Part shown: in pieces, positions 30,102 through 38,479 of the stretch
Layout: each line of letters starts with the position of its first letter
Position numbering within the stretch: position 1 is the first letter of the stretch
Source of the DNA: Comamonadaceae bacterium G21597-S1
Lineage (GTDB): Bacteria > Pseudomonadota > Gammaproteobacteria > Burkholderiales > Burkholderiaceae_C
Assembly: GCA_027214345.1 (NCBI GenBank)
Contig: JAPWHR010000001.1
Span: 1-64,000 of the forward strand
Direction of reading: 5' to 3'
DNA: 64,000 nt
The notes under the pieces: generated by a model
Database searches by the model: none
Seen by the model: only the letters and a program-made list of their open reading frames with translations
What the model was told of the DNA's origin: nothing
Position numbers and translations under genes: made by a program

Positions 30102-31115
30102 TCAGGCCGGTCCCGCGATGCGCACCACCTGATCGATGGCGCCGAACACGGTGCATCCCCGGTCGTCGCGGACCTCCATACGCACCGTATCGCCATCGCG
30201 CAGATACGGTTGCAACCGGTCTTCGGGCACGCCGTCCAGGATTTGCCGCACACGTGCTTCCGTGATGCAGGCGCTGCCGGCCGCGGCCGATGCGTTGCTG
30301 ATGGTGCCGGCGCCGACGATGCTGCCGGCGCACAGCGATCGCGTGCGCGCCAGGTGCGCGATGATCTGACCGAAATCGAAGATCACCTCGGTGTTGGCAT
30401 GGGGTTCGCCAAGGCGTTGGCCGTTGAGCTGTACGGATACCGGCAGGTCGAGCATGGCGCCCGTCCAGTGTGGGCCCAGGGCCGCCGGCGTCACCGCGAT
30501 GGGCGCGAAGCTGCTCGCGGGCTTGCTCTGGTAGAAGCCGAAACCCTTGGCCAGTTCGCCGGGAATCAGGCCGCGCAAGGACACGTCGTTGAGCAGCACC
30601 ACCAACGCGATGCAGCTGCGCGCCCGTTTCGCCGAGCAGCCCATGGGCACGTCGGTCGTGATGACACCGATCTCGGCCTCCAGGTCGATCTGGTGGGCTT
30701 CGTCCGTGGCCACGATAGGATCGTGCGGACCGAGCAGCACGTCCGAGCCGCCCTGGTACACCAGCGGAGCCGTTTCGTAACCTGGCGGGATCGGCTCCTT
30801 GCGCCATTGGTACATCAGGCGCGCATGGTTGCGGTAGACCGACGCGTCTGCCCATTGGTAGGCGCGCGGCAGCGGTGCCATGCATTGTGCGGCGTCGACG
30901 TCTTGTGCGCCGGCCCAGCCAAGGCCATGCAGCGTGTGGCACCGCTGCTCCAGTGCGGGGGCGAGTCGGTCCCAGTCGTCGAGCAGTGCCTGCAAGGTCG
31001 GCACATCGGCGCCGGCCGCCATCCATTGCGTGGCGTTCGGGCTGACCAGCATCAGTTCGCCGTCGCGGTGTCCGTTGCGCCGGGTGGCCAGTCGCAGTTC
31101 AGGGGTGTCGCTCAT
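30102..31115 (-). CDS. fumarylacetoacetate hydrolase family protein
   Basis: Hydrolase of 337 aa of the FAH superfamily, which cleaves C-C bonds in acylpyruvates or hydrates dienoates after aromatic ring opening. Metal ligands are in HQIDLEAEIGVITTDV (Asp and two Glu), and GELAKGFGFYQSKPASSF and SIVGAGTISNAS are family motifs. ATG 31115 is chosen because it overlaps the VOC gene stop as ATGA; the longer frame from 31163 reads through that gene. It is the last gene of a minus-strand cluster with VOC, Bug, DUF2783 and FAD monooxygenase genes, consistent with the final step of a ring-cleavage pathway. Fumarylacetoacetase versus fumarylpyruvate hydrolase cannot be settled. Confidence 0.88.
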   Translation of the reverse strand: MSDTPELRLATRRNGHRDGELMLVSPNATQWMAAGADVPTLQALLDDWDRLAPALEQRCHTLHGLGWAGAQDVDAAQCMAPLPRAYQWADASVYRNHARLMYQWRKEPIPPGYETAPLVYQGGSDVLLGPHDPIVATDEAHQIDLEAEIGVITTDVPMGCSAKRARSCIALVVLLNDVSLRGLIPGELAKGFGFYQSKPASSFAPIAVTPAALGPHWTGAMLDLPVSVQLNGQRLGEPHANTEVIFDFGQIIAHLARTRSLCAGSIVGAGTISNASAAAGSACITEARVRQILDGVPEDRLQPYLRDGDTVRMEVRDDRGCTVFGAIDQVVRIAGPA

Positions 31116-31654
31116 GGGGTGGACGGCACAGGCACCGGCTCCTGATCCGGGCACTGCGTCCATGCGCGCAGTGCGGCATGGGCCTCCTGTGCAAATCCCG
31201 CCACGGTGTCCGCATCGGCCACCTCCACCGTGAGCTCCAGCCGGAACCCGTTCGGATCGAAGAAGTAGATGGAGTGGATGTAGCCGTCGTGGTCGGTCAC
31301 GCCGATCACCGGGACCCCGGCGTCCTCCAGCCGCTTCTTCATCGCGGCCAGGGCATCGGTATCGGCCACGCGCAGGGCGATGTGGTTGACCCAGGCCGGG
31401 GTGTTCGGCGAGGGCAGTGCGGCGGTGCGGTCGCCGAGATCGAAGAACGCGATGTGCGAGCCGTCGCGCATGCGAAAGAAGATGTGCACGTAGGGGCAGA
31501 ACTCGCCGGTGCTGGGCACGTGGTCTTTCCGGATCACGTGCACCAGCGGCAGGCCGAGCAGGTCCTCGTAGAACTGGCGGGTCTCTTCGGCGTCCCGGCA
31601 GCGCCAGGCGAAATGGTGCAGCCCTTCGATCGGCTGTGCGGCGGGGGTCGGCAT
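31112..31654 (-). CDS. VOC-superfamily protein (glyoxalase/extradiol dioxygenase fold)
   Basis: Metal-site protein of 180 aa with two paired beta-alpha-beta-beta-beta modules. Likely metal ligands are His in GLHHFAWRC near 13, His in WVNHIALRV near 93 and Glu in NGFRLELTVEV near 138, the vicinal oxygen chelate pattern. HSIYFFDPNG is a further family motif. Functions in this fold include ring-cleaving dioxygenase, isomerase and lyase. Placement between a Bug binding protein and an FAH hydrolase, with a flavin monooxygenase upstream, makes a ring-cleavage or isomerase role plausible. It overlaps the FAH gene start and lies 7 nt after the Bug gene. Confidence 0.85.
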   Translation of the reverse strand: MPTPAAQPIEGLHHFAWRCRDAEETRQFYEDLLGLPLVHVIRKDHVPSTGEFCPYVHIFFRMRDGSHIAFFDLGDRTAALPSPNTPAWVNHIALRVADTDALAAMKKRLEDAGVPVIGVTDHDGYIHSIYFFDPNGFRLELTVEVADADTVAGFAQEAHAALRAWTQCPDQEPVPVPSTP

Positions 31655-31661
31655 GGCGTTC

Positions 31662-32636
31662 TCAGTCCAGCGAGATGCCGTTGGCCTTGATGACCGTGCC
31701 CCAGCGCTGCGATTCGGCGCGCGCCAGGGCCTTGAACTGGTCCGGCGACAGGCGCAGCGGCTCGAAGCCGAATTCGGTGAACTTGCCCAGCACCTTCGGG
31801 TCGGCCAGCGCCTTGTTCAGTTCCTGGTTCAGCCGCGTGACGACGGCCGGCGCGAGACCGGCCGGGCCGAGCACGCCCTGAAACGCAAACACGTCGACGT
31901 CCGCCACGCCGAGTTCCTTGAGCGTGGGAACGTCGGGCAACACCGCCGAGCGTTGTTGCGAGCCGATGGCCAGCGCGCGCACCTTGCCGCCGCGGATGAT
32001 CGGCAGGCCCGAGGCCAGGTCCAGGAACATGGCCGGTACCTGCCCGCCCATGACATCCTGCATGGCCGGTGCCGCGCCGCGATACGGGATGTGCGTGATG
32101 TAGGTGCCGGTGCGGTGCTTGAACATCTCCATGGCCAGATGGTGGGGCGAACCATTGCCGACCGACGCATAGTTGACCTTGCCGGGGTTGGCCCGGACGT
32201 AGGCCAGGAACTGCGCGAAGTCCCTGGCCGGGAAGTCCGGATGGACCACCAGCGCGAGCGGGAACTTGCCGATGCCGCCGATGTAGCTGAAGTCGTTCTC
32301 GGGCGAGAACGGCAACCGTTTGAACAGGTGCTCGTTGAACGCCAGCACCGCGTTGTCGGCCGACATGATGGTGGTGCCGTCGGCCTTGGCGCGTGCCACG
32401 GTTTCGGCGCCGATGTTGGTCGCCGCACCGGGACGGTTGTCGATCAGCAGGGGCTGGCCCAGGCTGGCGCGCATGGCTTGCGCCAGCGTGCGGGCCAGGT
32501 TGTCGGTGCCGCCGCCGGCCGGGTAGGGCACGATCCACTTGATGGGCTGGTCCGGGTAGGCGGCCTGGGCCTGGACGAGCGTGCTGGTGCAGGCGGCGCT
32601 GGCCAGCACGGTGGCGAGGAAGTGACGACGGTCCAT
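31662..32636 (-). CDS. Bug-family (TctC-like) periplasmic binding protein
   Basis: Extracytoplasmic receptor of 324 aa of the tripartite tricarboxylate family. The N-terminus MDRRHFLATV resembles a twin-arginine signal, cleaved near VQAQA. The mature protein begins YPDQPIKWIVPYPAGGGTD, the Bug hallmark, with VDNRPGAATN-type second motif (LIDNRPGAATNIG) and NYASVGNGSPHHLAMEMF. Such proteins bind carboxylates, often aromatic or amino acids. No TctA/TctB membrane genes are in the window, as is common for the many orphan Bug genes of Burkholderiales. It is embedded in the catabolic cluster, so it probably binds that pathway's substrate. Confidence 0.92.
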   Translation of the reverse strand: MDRRHFLATVLASAACTSTLVQAQAAYPDQPIKWIVPYPAGGGTDNLARTLAQAMRASLGQPLLIDNRPGAATNIGAETVARAKADGTTIMSADNAVLAFNEHLFKRLPFSPENDFSYIGGIGKFPLALVVHPDFPARDFAQFLAYVRANPGKVNYASVGNGSPHHLAMEMFKHRTGTYITHIPYRGAAPAMQDVMGGQVPAMFLDLASGLPIIRGGKVRALAIGSQQRSAVLPDVPTLKELGVADVDVFAFQGVLGPAGLAPAVVTRLNQELNKALADPKVLGKFTEFGFEPLRLSPDQFKALARAESQRWGTVIKANGISLD

Positions 32637-32696
32637 TGATGGCTCCTTGTGGGTCTTGTCGGGGTGAACGGAAGAGAAAGAGATGAGGCCGGGGGT

Positions 32697-32918
32697 TCAT
32701 TCGGCCGACAGCGACGGCATCGGCAGATCCCGGGCCGCGGCGTCGATGGCGTCGAAACAGGCTTGCTGGTCGTTCAGCTTCTCGAACAGCAGCAGGGCCA
32801 GGCGGGACAGGAACAAGGCTTCGCGTTCGCGCCCGGCATCGGCGATGGCCTGGCTGCAACGCGCATAGATGGCATCCTGGACATGGGCTTCGTAGGTCAT
32901 GGTGTCGGGCTTTCTCAT
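32697..32918 (-). CDS. small DUF2783-like protein
   Basis: Acidic protein of 73 aa beginning MRKPDTMTYEAHVQDAIYA. The segment with YEAHVQDAIYARCSQAI and the acidic helices resemble the DUF2783 proteins I know as partners of aromatic FAD monooxygenases; function is unknown. The start at 32918 overlaps the monooxygenase stop as ATGA; an alternative ATG at 32900 would give 67 aa. The gap of 60 bp to the Bug gene suggests one transcript. Assignment rests on size, context and a short motif, so it is tentative. Confidence 0.7.
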   Translation of the reverse strand: MRKPDTMTYEAHVQDAIYARCSQAIADAGREREALFLSRLALLLFEKLNDQQACFDAIDAAARDLPMPSLSAE

Positions 32919-34582
32919 TGGCAGCAGGCCAGTCGAAGGGCATTGCGAATGGTGGCCGCGTCCGGTGTGTGCCAGCGGCCGCAGACATGGCCATCAGGAC
33001 GCACCAGGTACACGGTTCCCGGTCGCGCGTCGTACAGCGCCGCCAGGCGCCTGCCGGTGTCGGTATCGTCATCCGGGGGTAGTGCCACGCAGCGGCACGG
33101 CATGCCGCCCTGGTGGCTTGCCCGCAAGGTGCCGGCTAGTGCGTCGCTGGCGGCCGGGTCGCCGAACACCAGCGCCGTGAAGCCGCCGTCGCGGGCCAGC
33201 AGGTCCGTCAGGTGCATTCCATCGCGCACGGGTGCGTCGATCAGCGGGGCACCGACGTCGGGCCCGTGTGCGAAGCCGCTGCTGGGGGTCGACAGCGGCG
33301 AATCGTCGTAGCGGATCGCCTGTGTCTGGCGCGGATTCACCAGCCGTGCGATGCCGCGGTGGCGCACGGCCAGCGACAACGCGGCCTCGCGCATGAGCTC
33401 GAAACCCCGGTTGGGCGGCGACATGAACTCGGTGCTGCGCATGGCATTGGCGGCGTTTTCGTGAAAGGCCTGCAGCCGCTCGGTGCTGTAGCTGTCGAGC
33501 AGGGCGTCGCCGGCCTGGCCCTGGATCACGGCGGCCAGTTTCCAGCACAGGTTGTCGCCATCGTCGAACCCCGAGTTCAGCCCGCGCACGCCGAAGATGG
33601 GCATGGCGTGAGCCGCATTGCCGGCGAACAGGATGCGGCCGTGGCGGTAGGCGTCGAGCGTCATGGCGCCGGCGCGGTAGATCGACGACCATACCGGCGT
33701 CCACGGCAGGTGGCCTTCGCCGATGGCATCCAGATGCGTCTGCACGAACACCCGCACCTGTTCGGGACTGAGCGCCTGCCCCGCGTCCTGCCCCGCGGCC
33801 AACTGGAAGTCGACGCGCCACAGGTCGTCCGGCTGGCGGTGCATCAGGATGGTCGTGCCCCGGGCCCATGGCGGGTCGAACCAGGCCCGCCGCTCGGTCG
33901 GGTAGCTGCTGCGCAGTTCGATGTCGACGATGGCGTAACGCCCCTGGTAAGCGGTGCCATGCAGCTCCAGACCCAGGCTGTTGCGCACGAAACTCTGGCC
34001 GCCGTCGGTGGCCAGCAGCCAGTCTCCGCTGCTCTCGTAGCGGCCCAGCGCGTTCGAGACGCCGAGCGTCACGCCATCCGGCCCTGTCTGCAATGCGTCC
34101 ACCGTGCTGGCCCAGCGGATGTCGACCATGCCCGGCATCCGCGCGTTGACCGCGTCGATGGCGTCGAGGAGGAACTGCTCGGAGTAGAACTGCTCCAGGT
34201 TGATCATCGGCGGGAACTTGTCGCCGGGTTGCGAGGGCATGTCGAACACCAGCACCTCGTCGGTCCCGTAGTAGCTGCGTCCACGCGTCCAGGCCAGGCC
34301 CTTGTCGACGAACGCGGGGGCCACGCCGAGCCGGTCCAGGATCTCCAGGCTGCGCCGCGAGATGCAGGCCGCGCGACTGCCTTCGCAGACCGAGTCGTCG
34401 GCTTCAAATACGACGCTGCGAACGCCGCGTCGCGCCAGTCCGAGTGCAAGGCTCAGGCCGACCGGCCCACCACCGACGATCAGCACCGCGTGGCGAACGG
34501 GTTCTTGGCCGTCCTGCCCCAATACGGGTAGTTCGGGTGCGAATCGCCGGTAGTGGAACTGTCCGATGCGGTCTGTGGCCAT
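32915..34582 (-). CDS. FAD-dependent aromatic monooxygenase (MhpA/PheA-like)
   Basis: Flavoprotein hydroxylase of 555 aa. The FAD-binding Rossmann motif VLIVGGGPVGLSLALGL is near 30-46, followed by VVFEADDSVCEGSRAACIS, and the second FAD motif is FAGNAAHAMPIFGVRGLNSG near 325-344. A thioredoxin-like C-terminal domain follows, as in phenol and 3-(3-hydroxyphenyl)propionate hydroxylases. The usual GDAAH is here GNAAH, replacing the Asp that contacts the flavin ribityl chain. ATG 34582 is used because upstream residues run into the promoter region. It is the first gene of the minus-strand cluster, divergent from a LuxR-type regulator. Confidence 0.88.
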   Translation of the reverse strand: MATDRIGQFHYRRFAPELPVLGQDGQEPVRHAVLIVGGGPVGLSLALGLARRGVRSVVFEADDSVCEGSRAACISRRSLEILDRLGVAPAFVDKGLAWTRGRSYYGTDEVLVFDMPSQPGDKFPPMINLEQFYSEQFLLDAIDAVNARMPGMVDIRWASTVDALQTGPDGVTLGVSNALGRYESSGDWLLATDGGQSFVRNSLGLELHGTAYQGRYAIVDIELRSSYPTERRAWFDPPWARGTTILMHRQPDDLWRVDFQLAAGQDAGQALSPEQVRVFVQTHLDAIGEGHLPWTPVWSSIYRAGAMTLDAYRHGRILFAGNAAHAMPIFGVRGLNSGFDDGDNLCWKLAAVIQGQAGDALLDSYSTERLQAFHENAANAMRSTEFMSPPNRGFELMREAALSLAVRHRGIARLVNPRQTQAIRYDDSPLSTPSSGFAHGPDVGAPLIDAPVRDGMHLTDLLARDGGFTALVFGDPAASDALAGTLRASHQGGMPCRCVALPPDDDTDTGRRLAALYDARPGTVYLVRPDGHVCGRWHTPDAATIRNALRLACCQ

Positions 34583-34647
34583 GGTGCGTGCCTGTGTCGA
34601 TGCGGGAAAAGCTTGTTGGGGATTCTTGACCCTTTCGGCTTCTAGAA

Positions 34648-34667
34648 TGTCCTGACAAGTTAGGACA
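34648..34667. promoter_or_regulatory. 20-bp palindrome in the divergent monooxygenase/LuxR promoter region
   Basis: TGTCCTGAC (34648-34656) and GTTAGGACA (34659-34667) form a 9-bp inverted repeat with one mismatch around a 2-bp centre. It lies in the 98-bp gap between the divergent genes, 13 bp before the LuxR-type regulator start. A dimeric activator such as that regulator is the likely ligand; this is inferred from symmetry and position. Confidence 0.6.
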
Positions 34668-34680
34668 AGCAGGAGACAAC

Positions 34681-35493
34681 ATGCGGCTGACACGACTGGC
34701 CGGAGACGCCGTAGCGTCGCGTGACGGCCTGGTGATGGATCTGATGGCCGCGATCGGCTCGGACGATTTCGCCGATCGACTGATCGGTGCGGTCAGCCCT
34801 GCGTTGCCGGCCAACCACTGCACGGTGTTCGCGCTGCAGGACAACGGCCGGGTGCAGGTGGTGTCCACCGCGAGCGTGATCGGCGACGCGGCCTCGGACA
34901 CAGCCCGGGCCTATGCGCGCATGGGATTCGACCGCCAGGACGCCAACATGGTATGGCTTGCCGCGCGCAAGCCCGCGCGCCAGATCCAGTACTGGCTCGG
35001 CCACCAGTTCGCCGAGGAGGTCGCGAACGAGCAATACCGGCGTGTGTGTTACGGCGAAAACGGCATACGCGAGCGACTGTCCCTGCTGGTGCTGTATCCC
35101 GACGGGTACCGGGTGGCGATCAGCTTCTACCGCAACCACTCGTATGCCGATTTCGCCGAGGCCGACCTGGCCTGGTTGCGCGGCGTGTCGCGGCTGATCG
35201 CGGCAGCGGTGCGGCGACATGTGCACCAACGCCCTGGGACTGCCGGTACGGGGTCCACGGCCGCCGTGCCGGAGCAACAGAGGGTCGAATTGCCGCGCCG
35301 CGAGCGAGAATTGCTGGCGCATATTCTTGACGGTTGCACCACCCGGGAGGCGGCCGAACGCATGGGTGTCGCGCATACGACGGCGCTGACGTATCGGTAT
35401 CGCGCGTTCGCACGTCTCGACGTGCGCAACCAGCGCGAGTTGCTGTCCAGGCTGCATCTCCAGGCGGGTGGCGGGGGTGGGCTGCGCCCCTGA
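34681..35493 (+). CDS. LuxR-type transcriptional regulator with GAF/autoinducer-like sensor
   Basis: Regulator of 270 aa. The N-terminal 170 residues form a GAF- or autoinducer-domain-like sensor (CTVFALQDNGRVQ, RLSLLVLYPDGYRVAISFYR) with no receiver Asp. The C-terminal LuxR helix-turn-helix (about 200-258) reads LPRRERELLAHILDG and TTREAAERMGVAHTTALTYR. It is divergent from the monooxygenase cluster across a 20-bp palindrome and most likely controls it in response to a pathway compound. AGGAG lies 5 nt before the ATG. The Gly-rich C-terminal tail is low complexity. Confidence 0.85.
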   Translation: MRLTRLAGDAVASRDGLVMDLMAAIGSDDFADRLIGAVSPALPANHCTVFALQDNGRVQVVSTASVIGDAASDTARAYARMGFDRQDANMVWLAARKPARQIQYWLGHQFAEEVANEQYRRVCYGENGIRERLSLLVLYPDGYRVAISFYRNHSYADFAEADLAWLRGVSRLIAAAVRRHVHQRPGTAGTGSTAAVPEQQRVELPRRERELLAHILDGCTTREAAERMGVAHTTALTYRYRAFARLDVRNQRELLSRLHLQAGGGGGLRP

Positions 35494-35517
35494 CCGGGTG
35501 CACACGCGGGACGTGCC

Positions 35518-36384
35518 ATGCGTATTGCCATTCGCCTTGTCATCGTTGCCGTCGTGTCGGCGACGCTGCTGGTGGGGGCTGCAGGCGAATGGCTCAGCCG
35601 CCCGGCCGCGCGGGCCGTGGGTGAGCCGCCAGCCGACCTGGCTGCACGATCCGTGCGCGTGCCGGTCGCGGGCTCCGGTCACGTGGCGGGCTGGTTCGTG
35701 CGCGGGCACGGCCGTGGTGCGGTGTTGTTGCTCCATGGCCTGCGCTCCGACCGCAGGCAGATGCTCGGGCGGGCGCGTTTCCTGCAGAACGCCGGGTATG
35801 CGGTGCTGCTGGTCGATCTTCCCGCCCATGGCGAGAGCAGTGGGGAACGCATCGGTTTCGGCCTGCAGGAGGCTGCCGGCGTCCGCGCGGCGATTGCGTA
35901 TCTGCGCGCGCAGGTGCCCGGGCAGCCGATCGGCGCCATCGGCGTTTCACTCGGCGGTGCCGCACTGGTTCTGTCCCGTCCCGCGCCGTCACCGCCGCTG
36001 GACGCCGTGATCCTTGAGTCGCTGTACCCGAGCTTCACCGAGGCGGTGTCGAACCGGCTCGATCTGCGCCTCGGGTCGTACGGGCACATGCTGGCGCCAT
36101 TGTTGTTGTGGCAGTTGCCGCTGCGCCTGGGCGTGTCCGCCGGCGATCTGCGTCCGGTGGCCGCGATGCCGGCCTTGTCGGCCCCCGTGCTGGTGGCCGC
36201 CGGCACGCATGATCGGCACACGACCTGGTCGGAGACCGAGCGCCTGTTCGCAGCGGCCCGGGCACCCAAGGCATTGTGGGCCGTACAGGGTGCGGCGCAT
36301 GTCGACCTGCATGCGTTCGCGCCGGATGCCTATCGGGCGCGTGTGCTGGCGTTCCTGTCACGCCATCTGCGGCCCGCGGACTGA
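35518..36384 (+). CDS. alpha/beta hydrolase, membrane-anchored or exported
   Basis: Hydrolase of 288 aa. The N-terminus (RIAIRLVIVAVVSATLLVGA) is a single hydrophobic helix with basic flank, either an uncleaved anchor or a signal peptide. Core motifs: oxyanion HG in LLLHGLRSDR, nucleophile Ser in IGVSLGGAAL near 142-151, Asp in VAAGTHDRHT near 228 and His in VQGAAHVDLH near 260. This is a complete Ser-Asp-His triad of the BAAT/acyl-hydrolase-like alpha/beta family. It lies 24 nt after the LuxR-type gene on the same strand and may be co-transcribed. Substrate unknown. Confidence 0.82.
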   Translation: MRIAIRLVIVAVVSATLLVGAAGEWLSRPAARAVGEPPADLAARSVRVPVAGSGHVAGWFVRGHGRGAVLLLHGLRSDRRQMLGRARFLQNAGYAVLLVDLPAHGESSGERIGFGLQEAAGVRAAIAYLRAQVPGQPIGAIGVSLGGAALVLSRPAPSPPLDAVILESLYPSFTEAVSNRLDLRLGSYGHMLAPLLLWQLPLRLGVSAGDLRPVAAMPALSAPVLVAAGTHDRHTTWSETERLFAAARAPKALWAVQGAAHVDLHAFAPDAYRARVLAFLSRHLRPAD

Positions 36385-36438
36385 CGCGCGGCCCGCGATG
36401 TGGCCGGAGGCGAGCGGCGACGGCTGGCCTCGGCTTCG

Positions 36439-37368
36439 TCAGCGTCCCCGGATGCGCGGGTCGAGCGCGTCGCGCAAGCCATCGCCGATGTAGTTCACCG
36501 ACAACACGGTCAGCGAGATCGCGATGCCCGGCAACATGACCCGGTTCGGATACAGCTGCAGCTGGTCGACCGCGTCGAACAGCAGCCGGCCCCAGGTCGG
36601 GAAGTCGGGCGGGAAACCCAGGCCGAGGAAGGACAGGGCACTCTCGACGATGATCGCCCCGGCGATGCCCAGCGCGGCGGCGACCATGATCGGGCTCAGC
36701 GTGTTGGGCAGGATGTGGCGCAGGATCATGCGCACCGGCGGCGCGCCGATGGAGCGGGCGGCCAGCACGAACTCACGTTCCTTGAGCGCCAGCACCTCGC
36801 CGCGCACGATGCGTGCGGTCTGCATCCATGAGGTCGCGCCGATGGAGATCACCATCAGCAGGAAGATGCCGGCCTCGGGCCCCATGTTGGCCGACAGCGG
36901 TTCGCGGAACAGCATCACCATGACCAGCAGCAACGGCAGCAGGGGCAGCGCCAGGAACAGGTCGGTCAGGCGCATCAGGATGCCGTCCATGCGGCGGAAG
37001 AAACCGGCGGTGACGCCGATCAGCGTGCCCAGCAGCACGGCGATGGCCATGGCGGTCATGCCGACCGCGATCGATACCCGACCGCCGGCCATCATGCGCG
37101 CGAACAGGTCGCGCCCGAGTTCGTCGGTGCCGAACGGGAACTGCAGGCTGGGCCCCTGGTTGCGCATGCGCAGGTTGGCGTATCCGGGGTCGGTGCCCCA
37201 GACGAACGGGCCCACCAGCACGAACAACAGGATGGAGATGAACACGGCCGCGCCGAGCAAGGCGCCCTTGTGCGTCTTGAACTGGTCCCAGACGTCGAAC
37301 CACTGGCTGCGTGGCGGGCGTTCGGCCTGGTCGACCGCCGACCGGACGGGTGCGGCTGCTTCAGTCAT
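36439..37368 (-). CDS. peptide/nickel-type ABC transporter permease, DppC family
   Basis: Membrane subunit of 309 aa. A short cytoplasmic N-terminus (SQWFDVWDQFKTHKGALLGA) precedes a first helix (about 34-55), the usual OppC_N arrangement, followed by a large periplasmic loop and five more helices. The EAA loop is near 216-235 (ALKEREFVLAARSIGAPPVR). It pairs with the DppB-like permease, which it overlaps by 8 nt. Last gene of a five-gene operon in the order ATPase D, ATPase F, binding protein, permease B, permease C. Substrate is a peptide or another short oligomer. Confidence 0.93.
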   Translation of the reverse strand: MTEAAAPVRSAVDQAERPPRSQWFDVWDQFKTHKGALLGAAVFISILLFVLVGPFVWGTDPGYANLRMRNQGPSLQFPFGTDELGRDLFARMMAGGRVSIAVGMTAMAIAVLLGTLIGVTAGFFRRMDGILMRLTDLFLALPLLPLLLVMVMLFREPLSANMGPEAGIFLLMVISIGATSWMQTARIVRGEVLALKEREFVLAARSIGAPPVRMILRHILPNTLSPIMVAAALGIAGAIIVESALSFLGLGFPPDFPTWGRLLFDAVDQLQLYPNRVMLPGIAISLTVLSVNYIGDGLRDALDPRIRGR

Positions 37369-38368
37369 AACGGATCCGGGGGTCGAGGATGCCGTACAAC
37401 ACGTCGGCGATCAGGTTGAACGCGACGATGAGCACGGCGAAGATGAAGGTCAGCGTCTGCACCATCGGCAGGTCGTTGACCTGGATGGCGTTGATCAGCA
37501 GCTGGCCCAGTCCGTTGACCTTGAACACCTGCTCGGTGATGATGGCGCCGGCGAAGATCGAGGGTACGCCCAGCGCGATCACGGTCACCACCGGGATCAT
37601 CGAGTTGCGCAGCACGTGGATCAGCACCACGGTCTTTTCGCGCATGCCCTTGGCGCGTGCGGTGCGCACGTAGTCCTGCCCCAGGTTGTCGAGCATCGAG
37701 GCCCGCATGTAGCGGCTGACCTGGGCCGCGTTGTACAGGGCCAGCACAGCCACCGGCATCACCATCTGCTTGACCTGCTCGACGAAGGTGGACCATGAAT
37801 TGACGACCAGCGTGGTGTCGTAGATGGACGGGAACCAGTTCAGGTGCACCGAGAACACGACGATCAGCAACACGCCGGTGAAGAAGGTCGGAACGGAAAA
37901 ACCGATCATCGAGATGAAGGTTCCGATCTGGTCGAACCAGCTGTATTGCCGGTAGGCCGACAACACGCCGATGGGCACGGCCAGCGATACGCCGACCAGA
38001 TAACCCATGCCCACCACCCACAGGGTCTGCGGCAGGCGCTGGATGATGAGCTCGGACACCGGACTGCGTGTCTGCCACGAGATCACGCGTTGCATGTCGG
38101 CGCCGTATGCGGTGCCGAAATAGTGGTCGATCATGTGCAACGGCTCGACCCAGAAGAACTGTTTGAGCCATAGCAGGTAACGCACGTAGCCGGGCTGGTC
38201 CAGCCCCAGCGCCTCGCGCATCTTGGCCTTGACTTCGGGTGGAACCGTCAGCGGAACGTCCGACATCGGGTCGCCCGGCGCCAGTTCCAGCAGCATGAAG
38301 ATGACCAGGCTGATGATCAGCACGGTCGGTATGGCCGTCAGCAATCGGCGAAGCGTATAGGTGAACAT
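37361..38368 (-). CDS. peptide/nickel-type ABC transporter permease, DppB family
   Basis: Membrane subunit of 335 aa with the DppB/OppB pattern: an N-terminal helix (LLTAIPTVLIISLVIFMLLE), then PGDP within LELAPGDPMSD, a soluble loop of about 90 residues, and five more helices. The EAA loop YVRTARAKGMREKTVV lies near 224-239. It forms the translocation pore with the DppC-type subunit, whose gene it overlaps by 8 nt. It lies 111 nt after the binding-protein gene, with a stable hairpin in between. Confidence 0.93.
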   Translation of the reverse strand: MFTYTLRRLLTAIPTVLIISLVIFMLLELAPGDPMSDVPLTVPPEVKAKMREALGLDQPGYVRYLLWLKQFFWVEPLHMIDHYFGTAYGADMQRVISWQTRSPVSELIIQRLPQTLWVVGMGYLVGVSLAVPIGVLSAYRQYSWFDQIGTFISMIGFSVPTFFTGVLLIVVFSVHLNWFPSIYDTTLVVNSWSTFVEQVKQMVMPVAVLALYNAAQVSRYMRASMLDNLGQDYVRTARAKGMREKTVVLIHVLRNSMIPVVTVIALGVPSIFAGAIITEQVFKVNGLGQLLINAIQVNDLPMVQTLTFIFAVLIVAFNLIADVLYGILDPRIRYD

Positions 38369-38426
38369 GCGCGGCTTCGTGGTGGACCCCGGCGCAACGG
38401 GCCGGGGCCTGGAGAAATGGGGACTG

Positions 38427-38471
38427 CTGGCTGCGCGCTCCGGCGCGCGTGTCGCCGAGCGGCACAGCCAG
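38427..38471. terminator. nested hairpin between the binding-protein and DppB-type genes
   Basis: An outer 7-bp stem (CTGGCTG 38427-38433 with CAGCCAG 38465-38471) surrounds an inner perfect stem (GCGCGC 38433-38438 with GCGCGC 38443-38448, 4-nt loop). It sits just after the binding-protein stop. As at dctP/dctQ, it may reduce transcription into the membrane-subunit genes or protect the upstream mRNA; there is no T-run. Confidence 0.4.
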
Positions 38472-38479
38472 GACCGGTC

